A DNA stretch of 64,000 nucleotides from Sabellastarte sp. h YS-2021 (lineage: Eukaryota > Annelida > Polychaeta > Sabellida > Sabellidae): positions 152,272,221 to 152,336,220 of the forward strand of contig OZ024930.1 in assembly GCA_964017235.1 (NCBI GenBank), given 5' to 3'. The notes beneath the pieces are model-generated. The model had not been told where the DNA came from. It ran no database searches and worked only from the letters and a program-made list of their open reading frames with translations. Shown piece by piece: positions 33,060 to 45,554 of this stretch. Every line of letters starts with the position of its first letter. The first letter of the stretch is position 1. Both the position numbers and the translations under genes were made by a program.

Positions 33060-34190
33060 AAGAGTCTGGCTTACCAAATTTTCTAGGTGCCAGAGTTCCA
33101 GTAAACTCTCAGTTGAATCCACATATTTGTCGTTTCTATTTAAAAGACATCTGGGACAAACAACTTCCAGACATAATAGGATATGGTTTCCCATTAGATT
33201 TTGATAGAATGGTATTCTTAACTTAACAGAAATCAACCATTCCTTGGCCCTAGAAAATGTTGAAGATTGAGTTGCAGAAGAAAGCTCTTACCAGGCCATA
33301 TATAGGGGGCTCGGTGGTGTAGTGGTTAGAGTTCTCGCCTCCAACCTCTGAGGCCGCCGGTTCGAATCTCGGGCCGGGCGCTTCATGTTGGAAAGTTGGT
33401 AGTTACTTGGCGATGCCCGGTGGTTTACAGTGCAGTATGCACTGGTTTCCTCCACCTGTAAAACTATCCGTCGCAATATGACCCTGGCTGTTGAACGCGA
33501 CGTAAAGCAACAAATAATCAAATAATCAAACCAGGCCATATATGGTCCTTCTAGACAAAAAACCTTTTCCATTGCATGTTTGACCACTCATGGTTAGAGA
33601 TAAACAGAACTCAGCCAAGAAGCATACGATCATGGACCTCAGCTGGCCCAACGGATTCTTTGTTAACGCAGGTATATCTAAAAATAAGTACCTTCAAACA
33701 TATTTTACATTGAACTATCCGTCTCTAGATAATTATTACTCAAGCACTTCATAAATTAGGCCCAGATGCCCTTATATACAAAATAGATATAAACAAAACA
33801 TTCAGTCATATCAGAATTGATCCCAGGGACTTAGATCTATTGGGTATTAAGCACAAGGATTATTACATCGATGGATCCCTACCATTTGGGTTCAGACTCG
33901 GAACTGTTTTCTCCCAGTATTGTTTGGATGCAATGTGCTTCATCATGAAACAATATGGCTTTACCAGCTATTCAATTATATAGATGATTTGATCTTTGTT
34001 GGATTGCCGGAGAATATATATAAATCCTATGAATTCTTGCAACACCTACCACAAGACCTAGGATTGGAAATCAGTCAGTCGAAGTTAGTTCAATCTACCA
34101 TTTCAGCCATCTGTCTGGGCATTTTAGTGGACATAGCGAATACAACTATATCCATTCCAAATGACAAACTACTACAACTTAAGGAAACAT
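33060..34190 (+). pseudogene. DIRS copy 2 reverse transcriptase (SINE-interrupted)
   Basis: Before the SINE: 'LGARVPVNSQLNPHICRFYL' and 'LPDIIGYGFPLDFDRMVFL'. After it: 'HKLGPDALIYKIDINKTFSH', 'IRIDPRDLDLLGIKHKDYY', 'GSLPFGFRLGTVFSQYC', 'YIDDLIFVGLPENIYKSYEF' with the catalytic YIDD kept, and 'AICLGILVDIANTTISIP'. The last part is the 90-codon frame 33920-34192. A short deletion removes the RT connection region before RNase H. Confidence 0.86.
33304..33530 (+). mobile_element. SINE family 2 inserted in DIRS copy 2 RT
   Basis: Flanked by a 13-bp target-site duplication CCAGGCCATATAT at 33291-33303 and 33531-33543. tRNA-like head with 'ggtgtagtggttagag' (box A) and 'ggttcgaatctc' (box B), a body different from family 1, ending 'gcgacgtaaagcaacaaa' with an (aatc)n-like tail. 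The target duplication falls inside RT coding sequence, proving insertion after the DIRS copy. Confidence 0.93.
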
Positions 34191-34199
34191 AATAATGAT

Positions 34200-34580
34200 A
34201 TTGATGCTCAGGTACACATGGATGCCTACCTCACTGGTTTAGGGGGTGCTTATGGGTCTATGGTTTATACCTTACTGATAATAAAAGGCTATCAAGGTTA
34301 CACCATAGTGCTTCTTGAAATACTAAACATCCTAGTGGTATTGAAAATATGGGTATTGCATTGGCGCGATGAAAGGGTAGAAGTATTCTGTGATAACCTG
34401 GCAGTGGTAGAGGTCCTTACTGCAAGTCAAACCAGAGATCACAACATACATTGCAGGGAAACAGAATGTACTAGTAGATTTGCTTTAGAGGTGGGAAGGT
34501 ACATAGAGCCAATGGAAAACTGCAATATCTGTGCCCAGATTATGTATGGACAGATTCACACATACATATCACATCATTAA
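34200..34580 (+). pseudogene. DIRS copy 2 RNase H
   Basis: The 139-codon frame 34161-34580 has 'VHMDAYLTGLGGAYGSMVYT' (first catalytic Asp), 'TIVLLEILNILVVLKIW' (Glu) and 'VEVFCDNLAVVEVLTASQTR' (Asp). The C-terminal HxxG...D block is lost. Confidence 0.82.
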
Positions 34581-34689
34581 ATCATGCTATATGAATATTT
34601 TATGCCTTTTTCTGAATTATCTAGCCTGGCAGCCCAGCTTGCTTACCTGGCAGCAACAAGTCTCAGAGATGGGCTTCCGTCCTGTCACT

Positions 34690-35690
34690 TTTTTATAATA
34701 TACCAGGATGTGGAGGCATTTCATCTCTTTCCCGGAGGCAGCTGGGCTGCCTGCTTTCCAGGTGACTCTTTTAATACTTTTAGCATACCTAGAATACCTT
34801 TATAACTGTCAACTGTCTCAATCTATTGCCAACAATTTGGCAGCACTGCGAGCGTTTTACATCATGCATGACCTTCCCACTTATGCTTTTCAGGATCAGA
34901 GAGTCTCTACCTTAAAATTAAAAAAATAAACCATACTTTGACAATTGAAATTCTAGAAAAGATAGTAGCTATAGCAAGTATTCTATTACATTTTATGCCC
35001 TTTACACATTCTCCTTTTTCTCCTCTTACGCCTCTCTAATTTGCTCCCACACACCACTAAACAATATAATGTTACCAGACATTTAGCTAGAGGTGACATC
35101 ATGTTTACACAATCTGGAGCCATAATAATCACCAAGTGATCAAAACCATCCAAAACAGAAAAGACACATGTACCATTGCGATTCCAAGCCTGGGCATCTC
35201 ATAATTATGTCCCATTATGGCTCTGAAGGTGATGTTTGCATGTTTTCTGGGTTCGGACAATGATCCACTCTTTTGCATATACAAAAATGGTTCCATGGTC
35301 CTTTTGACATATTCAGTGGCCAGAAAACATCTCAAACAGATATCCTATTTATTACAAATCCATCCAACACTTACATTTCATACTTTCAGGAGTGCCGCCT
35401 CAACATGGGCTTTCAACAAGCGGCTTGAAGTTCCGCTTAAAACATATTCAGACCCTGTGACCCTGGAAGTCTGATGGCATGTGGGCTTATTTGCGTGCAA
35501 GTTTCTCTCCTTCATCTTCTCTGGTCTCCAAAACCTTTAGAAAACATTTATCTAGATATTTTGGCTCCTTGGGAGTCACATACAGATTCTATGACATTCT
35601 AACCTTCTTTGAAAATATCATTTCTATATCTGCTTTCATTTCAAAAGGCCACTCAGTGGGCTGGACCAGATTTTTCTGTCGTACTTAGCT
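34690..35690 (+). pseudogene. DIRS copy 2 tyrosine recombinase
   Basis: N-terminal: 'AFQVTLLILLAYLEYLYNC', 'NNLAALRAFYIMHDLPTYAF' (34708-34929). Catalytic: 'LKVMFACFLGSDNDPLFCIY' and 'TLTFHTFRSAASTWAFNKRL' (35217-35474) with the HxxR box, then after a frameshift 'WAYLRASFSPSSS' (35479 on) with the nucleophile Tyr. All YR landmarks are visible, but the reading frame is broken at least three times. Confidence 0.83.
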
Positions 35691-35700
35691 GAGGATCCTT

Positions 35701-38700
35701 CAAACACTAGGGACAGTTATATTATTCCCCTCTTTCCTTTTCCCGGCCTCTTGGCCTTTGCCTGCTCCAAGGTCATGACTTCAGTTGACATTTGACCTCT
35801 TGACCTCTGAGTTTGTCATTTTCCGCTCCAGCCCTCTGGGTTCAGTAGTAAATGGCTCTAATAGTATTGTAACATATTAATGACAGTGAAGTTTGAATCA
35901 CTCTAGTATTCAGATTATCAATACCAAAGTAATATTAAATGTTTTAGTTCAAATGGACTTTACTACTCTTCTTAAATTAGTATTCTAACATAGTAATAGT
36001 GTTGAAGTTTGAATTAATTTAGTATTTAGACTGTCAATACAAAGTAATATCACATGGTGAAGTTTAAATAGACTCTACTATTTCTGGTAGATGTTAACTA
36101 TCACTATTTTACATGGTGTTAAAGGTTAATTGTGCCTCAAAAAATATATATGTTAAAGTATTACTAAAAGTTTTAATCCCTTCTTGTGATATCTCTTTGT
36201 TTCTAGGAAATGTGAATGGCATGCTAAGGCTTAATTTTAATAGGCTTACTGATTTGGTTTTTAAAGCATTACATTGTGAGAGATGAGCTTGGTTATTTTT
36301 TGAGAGTTTCAGACTCCCAAGCTGTCTGTGCATGTGACCTCCGATTTCATATTCTTAAAGCAAGGGGCTTTTGAAATTTTACTTCGAGTTGAAGTGACTG
36401 ACTTCAACGACTGTGACTCTTTATGATCATAACTAAAAGACTCAAGCTACTCTTTTTCTGCTTTTGATTTTCCACAGTCTGTTTGCAGATGAGAGTATAC
36501 TTTACGTCCAGCCAAAATTCATACAGAACACATGTGCCTATACAACACTTGTCTGATTTCTATTGAGCTCTTTATAGACAAGCATTTGGTCCAGATTTTT
36601 TTTTACTTTTGATTTTGCAATATTGACTTTTTTACAGTTGGCATTCTGTTGTTCAATAGTAGTTAATCTGGCACCTAGCTGAGCCAGTTTTTTTGTCAAA
36701 ATCTCCCTGTTAATCACACTGATTGACTTACATGTTAAACCAATTTATCAACCAAAGTTTTGTTTTACAGGTGCTTTGTTTATCTGTTTTTGACTGTTAG
36801 TGTTAAGTTGTTGTGATGGTGCTACAGGTTCTTGAAGTGTACACTTTTGAATATGATAAGATGCACTTTTAAAATATAGAAACACTATAGCTTTAGCTGC
36901 AGATCATGAAAAGGCATTTGCATCTTAGAGTAAATAAATTACATAACGCAACAAGTGTTCAAGAATTTCGGTATCAGACTGATCTCTTGTGGTCATACAG
37001 AATCCAACTATCCACTGCACTAGAGATAGCTGGTCATAGGTGACCCCTTTTTTGCTTGTACAGGCAAGAAGGAATTTTTGTGGCTATTAGACTCTGTTGT
37101 TGACGTGTACGTCAAAAACCAGCTCTCTGGGATTTTATTTTTTCATTACCTTTCTTCGAGTTATCATCAAATTGTCTCAATCTATCTTGAACTTGATGTT
37201 AAACTTAATCATCATGTCTGAGCTCCACCGGGGAGAGAATGGTACAATGTGTGGGGTTAGAAACACCACCTTTACCTAGGGAAGCCAACCTGCCATGTTG
37301 GCCAGAATTTTTCTTGACTTTTGATTTCATAATATTTGTAATTTTTCAACCAAAGTTTTGTTTTGCAGGTGCTTTGTTTATGAGTTTTTGACTGTTAGTG
37401 TTAATGTCTGAAACTGCCATGAACCATATTTCTAATGCATAATGAGAAAAAAAAATTGATAAGTAAGGTTATTTTGTTTACAACAGCATTACATAATATA
37501 CATAATATACTTTAAGCATAACTCCCCAAATTAAAAAAACATGTACTTACCTGCATTTTTTCTAGCAGCAACCTGTAGCACACAGGACCAGTAATTAATA
37601 TCTACAGTTACACTACATCACAAAAATATTTCTTGCTTAAATCATTATTCTAGAATATCCCTTCTAGAATGTCACTTTAAGAATTTGTTTCTTTGTACCA
37701 GAAGATGAATTTATAATTATATTTAAGCAACACACAGATACAGATAGATATTTTACAAAATATAAAATAAATGAATGGAAAGACAGCCTTTGTTTCCCTA
37801 ATTAAAAGTGTGACATATTATTAATAATAAATTGTAAGTTATGAGATTGCTAAACAATTGCAGAAGCATAGAAAATAATGTATCTATGGCATCTAGAAAT
37901 ATATGGCACTAGTTTATATTTTTGTTGAGATTGGGTTGGTATTCGTAAAATATCTCTTTAACTTTAACTCAAACAAAATTCCTGTAATTTAGGATTTACA
38001 TCTTAAATTTGAGTTTAATTCCTGTGACTTAGGGTTGAAACCTGGAATTTAAATTCAAACACAAAGTCAACAATGACTACTCTCAATTAAGTATGTACTT
38101 AAACTTAAAATAATTTACAATTCTATATATAGAGATTATCTGTTAAAATTTGTACAAAAGGAGTCTTATATATTTGGGTTTATGCAAAGGTGGTACAATT
38201 ATTCACTGATAAACTTTGTTTGACCATATTTTAATTGAATTTGAGCCTATGCTTTACTTGAGAATACTAAATTTGAGTTCATATTTAAGTAGGACTGAGT
38301 GTGCATCTGTAAGTATGAGTCCGCTATTGAGACGCCCCATTGTGTTCACTTGGATAATAAGTTTTAGGTATTCATTGTCTCAGATCCAGAATAAATAAAA
38401 AGAGCAAAGTGTGGTAAAATATATAATTTATTTACACTAAGACATGCTAATGTTTATGTACAATAAATATATTGATGAATAAAATAAGGATAGTTACAAC
38501 ATTAAGGTCACCTTACTTTAATTCAACTTATTGACCACAACAAAGGTCAAAATAATTAATAATAAAGCTGGGTGAACTTAAGGTCACCCTAAGGTTTTAA
38601 AGAACCATTTGAGAGAAGTTATTAATATGAGGTGAACGTAAGGTCATCCCCAAAGTTGTAAAAAGAGAGTTCAAAGGTAAGGTAAGGTGGCCTTAAAGTG

Positions 38701-39544
38701 GAGTATGAAGTATTTTAAGTTTAAAGTTCAAATGTGAATGGTAAGTATTATTTATGAATGCAATGATTAACTGAAGTAAAAACTGAGGGGACAAATACTA
38801 TAAAGTTCTTGTCCATAAAGTCCCCTCGATAAATGAAATGTATTTGATAAATTACTTCTAAACTAAAAAAATTAACAGGTTGTGGCCAGTATAGGGCCAT
38901 AAACAAAGTCATATGTAAACCAATATAAGACACTTTATAGAACCATGTACACACAAGAAAAGAGGTTCACAGATGAATTTAAGTTAACATAAAATATGAA
39001 TTATTACAAGAATATAGGATGCCGTGACATGAAAGGCATATAACAATCACATCTAAGTTGAAACCAAAGACACTATTTAAGCCCAATGTTACACCATTAT
39101 AAAACACTAATAGTAAAAAATGATGGAGTAAATACATTTACCGAAATAAGACATATTTAAGTGTTAAATATGTTACATTTAACTTAGGTTACATGTTTAA
39201 CTGAACAATTCATTTAATGTAAATTATAAGATGACATTAGAAATGGCTTCACCACATAAGGGTTTTCCCTTGTTAAATCATGCCTTAATTACACCTAAAG
39301 TTTGTAAAGAAGTACAAATTAGAACACTTAAATAACTGTAGAATATTTTGGCCCACTTTTGACGGCAATAACTTAATAAACAAAGGGTCAAATAAAAAGT
39401 GCCCTAAGTTTCTCGTGGAAAATGTGCAGTTAGGCAAAGTGTATGTAATTTTAAGCTAAACAATTGATTTATATCAAAGCACGCTTGATGGTGAAATTCT
39501 GTTAATCAATATTTTATTCAGATGTAAGTTTTCTTTAATATCCA
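35701..39544. other. AT-rich non-coding stretch with local duplications
   Basis: Holds a ~125-bp degenerate tandem repeat at about 35845-36090 ('agtattcagattatcaatac' type units), a perfect 8-bp-arm hairpin at 36388-36408, and a ~57-bp direct repeat at 36748-36804 and 37346-37402. No coding gene recognised. Confidence 0.45.
36748..37402 (+). repeat. Direct repeat pair of ~57 bp, 598 bp apart
   Basis: Both copies contain 'tcaaccaaagttttgtttt' and 'caggtgctttgttta'; a weaker match extends ~100 bp upstream of each. Possibly part of a DIRS or LTR terminal structure. Confidence 0.65.
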
Positions 39545-40190
39545 TGGCCGGGATTCACAAAAGGTCTTAAGCAAAAAATTGTCATAACTTTAAGAGAAAA
39601 GTCTTAACTTGCAAGAATTTTGTCATAAAGTTAAGACTTTTTTGCTTAGACAAAATGGGATTCACAAAAGGTCTTAGACAAAAATTTGTCTTAGATTTTG
39701 CCATAACTTTAAGACCACTGCAGGGCAGACTTAAGTCATTTTTATAATAAGTATTCCATTGCATGTATTTGCATTTTACCCTTTGTTATGAAAACAACAT
39801 ATATACTATGGGGATCTATACTTCCTGTAGAAGTAATTTCTGTGGATTGTAATAGAAATTTACATCATTTAGTTACCTATAGATTTCCACATTTTACCTT
39901 CTTGTGGTAAAAATATTGTCATAAAAATGGCTGACTCACAATAAAACACAAATATTACTATTTTTACATAATTCTACAAAAAAGTTTTGGTTTTACTAAA
40001 ATTTGTTGATTTGAATTCAAAATAGTTAAGACGTTTTACACAAATTTTGTCTCAGCTAAGATTTTGCTAAGCACTTTTTGTGAATTCCAATTTAAGAGAA
40101 ATCTTAGCTAAGACAAAAGTCATAACTTTAAGATTTATCTAAGCAAAAAAAAATTGCCTAAACTTAAGACCTTTTGTAAATCCTGGCCCA
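39545..40190. mobile_element. MITE-like palindromic element with ~26-bp terminal inverted repeats
   Basis: The left end 'ggattcacaaaaggtctta' (from 39550) is mirrored by 'taagaccttttgtaaatcc' (to 40183); the outermost bases are 'tggcc' and 'ggcca'-like. Sub-terminal copies of 'attcacaaaaggtctta' (39660) and 'tttttgtgaattcc' (near 40075) extend the inverted structure. There is no transposase inside. The target duplication is uncertain (CCA at 39542-39544 and about 40188-40190). A Harbinger-type origin is a guess. Confidence 0.78.
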
Positions 40191-41640
40191 GGAGTCCTAA
40201 GTTTTGTCCTTGTTAAGTCTTTTGTCCTTGAAACAAGACAGCCAAGTAGAGTAAAATACTTCTCTGTTGAAGCCAGATCAATATTTCAGACACTTGTATA
40301 TATCAGACCAGTCTGTTTTGATTCAAAACCTGCATGTTTCTTGTTTGGTAGGAATCACTGAAAATAATGCCAACAATTCTAATGGCGAGGGGAGATTACA
40401 TATGCTTCACAACTGAGAATTAGGCCAAGTGTGAGTATTTTCAAGCTAAACATATGAATTAAAATTATATTCATTTTAAATGGCTCTGCCAACTAGATAA
40501 CAGGAACACATGCTTCATATGATAGTATGCACTAATGACATATTAATCAACTGACTTTTGTGCATCAAACAGCCACAATTTAATAGAGCAAGCATTCTGC
40601 TGATTGATGTAATTGCAGTTAATAGCCCTCCTTTGTAAATTACTTGTTTATACACATTTGCATTTCATTAAGGTTTTTAAAAACTCACTGCTCAGGTGTT
40701 TGAAGAACTCATATTCTGATGTTTGAAATTCATCCTTTTGTGAATTTACCTGTGATTTGTACATCGAAGGGCTAAATCTTATAAACTGATTATCTTTCCT
40801 TATGAACTAATCACCAGCAAAAGGTGTGGACTTCCACAAATTCAATCCATTATGTTAAATCCAGCCTACATGCAAGACAATACATCAGAAAGTAATCCTA
40901 CATAAAAAGAATGACTTTCCACTGACCAGTCTTTTCATAACTGTGTGGAAGTCATCCCTGCTGTGTTGATTTGTAAATTATTATTTAATTGATCCCTTAA
41001 TTGGATTTGTCCCTATTGTTAGAGTATCACAAAGTTAGCTTTGACTGAAACAATTGACTTGATAGTGTTAAAGATGTTTGAATTCTTGTTGAAAATTCAT
41101 AATTTCTATATATTGATATAACTACATTGCTATGTGACATTTCATTTTTTTTCATTTATAAGCTTAAATGACAAATAATAGAAGAAAATTAAATAATTTT
41201 CATGAAACATTAAACATATATCCCACAGAAGACAAACAGTAATCCAATAGCTAACAGTTATAGCTAGAAAATAGTTAAAATGGCTGGGTTTAAAAGTCAA
41301 ACATTTTAAATTGCTCATCCATTTAGAACCTTTATTTAAACCTAGTGAGTATAAATGGCAGTTAACAAATACATGACATTTCAAATTTTCCAAAAAGATG
41401 TGGTTACATGGGTCACATGATAAAAAGACTTCTATGATGTTCTACAACATCTTTTGAATGTCCTAAGATTGAGCCTCAAAAAAGTAAGATCATACTTGAA
41501 ATTCCGTATAAAACTGGGGAAGATATCTGACGATTTTTTCTACAATTACCCCCACAAATTTTCTAATGGTGGGTACGAATCTATGAGATCATTGAAGAGT
41601 CTATGCTCCTGTTTCTTGCTTTGACAAATTGTCTTATTAA
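40191..41640. other. AT-rich non-coding stretch
   Basis: The only sizeable frame is 83 codons on the minus strand (41142-41393) and is unremarkable. No gene or repeat recognised. Confidence 0.4.
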
Positions 41641-41676
41641 AGAGTTTGCATATGCAGTCCTTTGTGATACTGCAGT

Positions 41677-42091
41677 GACCTGGGTGAGTATAAACACACT
41701 GGTGGGGTAATTACTTTATTATCTACAATACTGCATTAACAACTGTCTTTTCACTGAAAATATACTCACAACACAGTATCTTGGCTTTATACATACATGT
41801 AAACAATACCTTAACCTCAGGCACCAGGGAGGGTCAGTGGGAATTTCTTTGGTTACAAGGGGTGTTTTCCCTTCAAGCTTAAAGTTTATAATGAAAATGG
41901 CTGAAAGTGGCGGGATTTGGTTATGAAAGGTCGCGCCAATGAGAAATTAGGACGAATGAAACAAGAACTATCTTCACAAGTTACTGACTGGCCTGGTACC
42001 TGAAATACCATCCCCACACAGTGACCAGGGTGAGTATAAACACCCTGGTGGGTAATTACTTTATTATCTACAATACTACATTAACAACTCT
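41677..42091 (+). repeat. Direct repeat pair of ~70 bp next to a YR relic
   Basis: 41677-41747 and 42023-42091 both contain 'gggtgagtataaacac' and 'ttactttattatctacaata'. They lie downstream (minus sense) of the recombinase relic at 42612-42842 and may be remnants of its terminal repeats. Confidence 0.6.
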
Positions 42092-42244
42092 AATCTATAG
42101 ATTATATACATATTGCATGTAGTTTTACATTAAAACATACAAATGTGAAAGTTTACATATTACACTTATTCAATTACATTAAAGTTCATTAACATTTATG
42201 AAATATCGAACCTTATCACGTGGTACTACTATATTAGATGCAGA

Positions 42245-42580
42245 GAGATTTTACCTATGACCTCTGCTTGACCAGAAGTGAAGGTCATTTAAGTGGTGGT
42301 GAGTTATTCTACAGGTCATGGGTTCAAATCCTTATAAAATTCATTATGATAGTGATACTACTATTAATATGTGAATTAGGGGATGAAGTCTAAAATTACT
42401 GAAGGTAGATTACTTTACACAGGTGATGGGTTCAACCCCTACGATTAAATTTACTGAGAATGAGAATTTACTGCCATTAACATGTGAAGTAGGAAATGAG
42501 GTCTAATATTACTGAAAGTACGTTACTTTACACAGGTGATGCGTTCAAACCCTATGCTTGAATTGACTAAAAATGAGAAT
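42245..42580. repeat. Degenerate ~120-bp tandem repeat
   Basis: Three units share 'tttacacaggtgatgggttc' and 'gagaatttactgccattaac'-like phrases near 42310, 42420 and 42535. Confidence 0.6.
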
Positions 42581-42611
42581 TTCTATACATTATTGAAAAG
42601 TTGTAAAACAC

Positions 42612-42842
42612 TCAAACCCCAGTATCAGTAGCTATTGACATAGCAGTTGTTGAAAGGTAGTTGCAACAGTACCAGAGGCCTGGTGGTCTTGTGTGATATA
42701 GGACCAGACACACTCTGACGCTTTGAATACTTTGCAGAGGGATACTAGAGTTAAAAGCCAAAGTGGCGTCTGAATGCCTTAGACTATGAAAGGTAATACT
42801 AGAATCTTTCAATTGTAATTTTTCCAGAATTATGGTAAACAT
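42612..42842 (-). pseudogene. DIRS-type tyrosine recombinase C-terminal relic (copy 3)
   Basis: A 76-codon frame with 'DSSITFHSLRHSDATLAFNS' and 'SIPLQSIQS' carries the HxxR box of a DIRS recombinase. The remaining sequence to the Tyr box is scrambled. A small piece only; sequence on either side does not form a longer recombinase. Confidence 0.7.
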
Positions 42843-42959
42843 TTTCCTGAGATGCGTATCAGATAAGGGAACCCAGGAGCATTTGCATTGAATTTGAAAT
42901 AAGGGAACACTGGAAAAAGAGTTTGCTTATGCAGTCTTTTCTGATACTGACATGTTTCA

Positions 42960-45554
42960 TTTGTATTTTATTGTATTTAGGTAATTTTGGCAGACTGACA
43001 GCAATCATACAACTAATCTAATCTATCTAATCTACTGCTTTGCAGGCAAAATATCTTCCCCACAAAGGGGAACTGAGTACGCTTTGGTAACAAATATTTT
43101 AATCATAAGGATAATTGAGGGTCCATCTAGGTCAGGGATTCAGAGTTATGGGTGTGACCAAAAGGGAAGGAGACTAGGTGGGGAAACTGGAGTCACACAG
43201 GTGAGTATTCAGGTGCTTCCTGAAGGATGTGACAGAGGGACTGTTTCTTAGTTGGAAGGGAAAAGAGTTCCAAAGATTAGGGGCATAGTGACTGAAATTA
43301 TTTGAAAAGTGTTTTTAAGTGTTTGACTTATGAATTGTACAGTCAAAGGTGGGGATGTGAAGGAACTTAAGTTTAGGTTTAAGTTTAGCTTGTGTTTCTG
43401 GAGGAGGTGTAGGGGTGAATTAATTCATGAAGGTAATTTGGTTGGTCATGAATTTTGCATGTAATGAGGCCTATATTAAAACTGAATATGAACCATAAGA
43501 GTTTTGACCCAAACATTCCACACAAAGGTGACAAACAACTGAGAAGGGTCTTGTGACCTATGACGTTAAAAGTAGCTGACAGGTAGAGCAACGCCTAAGT
43601 AGCAGGTTCATCTTCAGACAATGAAATATGTAATTTTTAGTTAAAAGGGTGCACTTTCTGTTTCCCCAGAGCCTCCCTTCCCTTCCACATAAAGCAAAGT
43701 CATACAACAGTAAGGGGGGGGGGGGGGCAGTAAATTCATTATACAATTACATAGCAAGACTACCAGTAATGTATAGATCAATATATAAGTGCACAAATTC
43801 AGTTGATTTACACAGTTACATGTGTGAGTACATAATATGTGTAAGATATACATGAGTACATAATTTGAGTAACCACTAAAGATAAGGTCACCTGAAACCA
43901 ATTAATGTGACAAACAGTTGTTACATAAATAAAGGCAAACCAGTTGACCAGAAGATTTAAAATTTAAAATAAATTAAACATAAATAAATTTTAGAAATGA
44001 CACAATACAACCAAAAATAATGGATGACAAGCAGCATGAAAAAAAAATTGATAATTAATAAAAAGAAGTGAACTAAGTTTAATTTTGCAATGACACTATG
44101 TATGATTGTGCATTAACATTAATACAGGATTCCTTTTGAAAATTAACATTAATACAGGTGCCTCTGCATGTTAAGAGAAGTTTATAAGTAAAACAATAAA
44201 AGCACATTAATAAAGACTTAGTGATTGTGAATAAACACATACATTTAAAAATAATATGTCCAATAACTGATCAACACCATGAGCAGCAAGCTACAAAATA
44301 ATGTGAGAACACAGTAATAGGAGTTAATTGTAACCTGAAAATAGGTGGGTTATTGGCTATAAGTTCAGATAAAATATAATAAACATATATAACAGGGGAA
44401 GGAGGGACTGGGCAGCAAAATAACAGCCCTGGCTCCAAAATTATTGTAAGTATTGAGAACCCACATCATAGAGAGGAAGGAAAGTTTCACCCCCAATCAA
44501 TTTAAATGTCAATGATAAGTTATCCAAGCTACAAGTATTCTCAACTAAGGGATACTCTAAGACTGAAGCACAAGAACACCAGAAGGTAAGAGCCAAAGGA
44601 ACAGATCCCCCGAGTGCCTGAACACACAGTAAGATTGCTACCCTAAGTTCTTGAAGTACTTTTATTTATTTTTTCCCTTGTATGATGTTCTCTCATATTG
44701 GCACGAAAGTTACTTTGCCAACCAATAAGACTCACACAACCATTTTGCAGTTTGCTTTCAACAGATGTTGTTATCGTGGGTGCATGATTGTTTAGCAAGC
44801 TGAGATCATGAACAGATCGATAATAATTTAAATCTGATGCTGATCTGGCAGGGTACTTTACAAACAAATAATAAGTCACCTTTCATTTGCCCCAAAACAA
44901 CAAACACACTATGAACAATAAATGTTTCAAACTTTACCATATCAAAATGATGCCTTTTATAAAGACCTAATGCGAAAGATCCTCTGGTTTTGATATTGGT
45001 TTATATATTTTTATCATAAATTATATATTTTTATCATAAATTATGGTTCATTTATGTATGTAATTATTTAACTTAGATATATTTTGTTTTTGTTTGATTT
45101 AATCAAATATATACATTAGAAATGTTCATAATATTAAGAATAAAGCAGTATATACATATTATTTATTTTAAGAAATTACGAAATCTACAACAAATATACA
45201 AGAACTGATAACAGAAAACATTAGAATTTCAGGCTTTCTAGATCCTGATCCTTCACATGAATTTGACAACAAATCTTAATTTTTTACTTTAGCTTCTTTA
45301 AAGCTTAAGCTTATTAACTTCAAAATATCTTATGAAAACATTTCCCGGATTAAATGATGACTCATATACAACCACAGTTAAGTTTAATCGTATCAGTAAA
45401 CAAGTGCATAAAACACTGGATTATGATCAGCTTCAAAGCCTGGGAAACCAATATCCATTTTATAAACAGTCCTCACACTACACTGTATGAACCAATAACA
45501 AAAATTTATGAGGTGGAGCTTCTTATTATATCCACAACTTACATCATGTTTTAA
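42960..45554. other. Non-coding stretch with interspersed-repeat fragments
   Basis: Segment 43190-43410 is purine-rich and looks like an interspersed-repeat 3' region I cannot name. A G14 tract lies at 43714-43727. 44960-45060 contains a short direct duplication ('atatatttttatcataaatt' twice). Nearest polyadenylation hexamer for the minus-strand transporter gene is AATAAA at 45162-45167. No other gene seen. Confidence 0.4.

Larger units (their letters stand above)
32540..35700 (+). mobile_element. DIRS-type retrotransposon copy 2, interrupted by a SINE
   Basis: An acidic gag-like relic (near 32540-32690), an RT whose N-terminal part lies before the SINE (33060-33290) and whose palm lies after it (33720-34190), an RNase H (34200-34580) and a tyrosine recombinase (34690-35690). 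The order and motifs match DIRS elements. There are many stops and frameshifts. Terminal repeats were not identified. Confidence 0.84.

Noticed and set aside
33304-33370. A free-standing tRNA gene
   Set aside because: The A and B boxes belong to a SINE head followed by a long body and bounded by target-site duplications; no complete cloverleaf or terminator is evident.
43641-43901. Proline-rich minus-strand frames near 43.7 kb
   Set aside because: The Pro run is merely the G14 tract read in the opposite strand; flanking codons have no similarity to anything recognisable.
44643-44879. 78-codon minus-strand frame as another exon of the transporter gene
   Set aside because: It lies downstream of a clear stop codon, has no hydrophobic segment and no matching splice phase.
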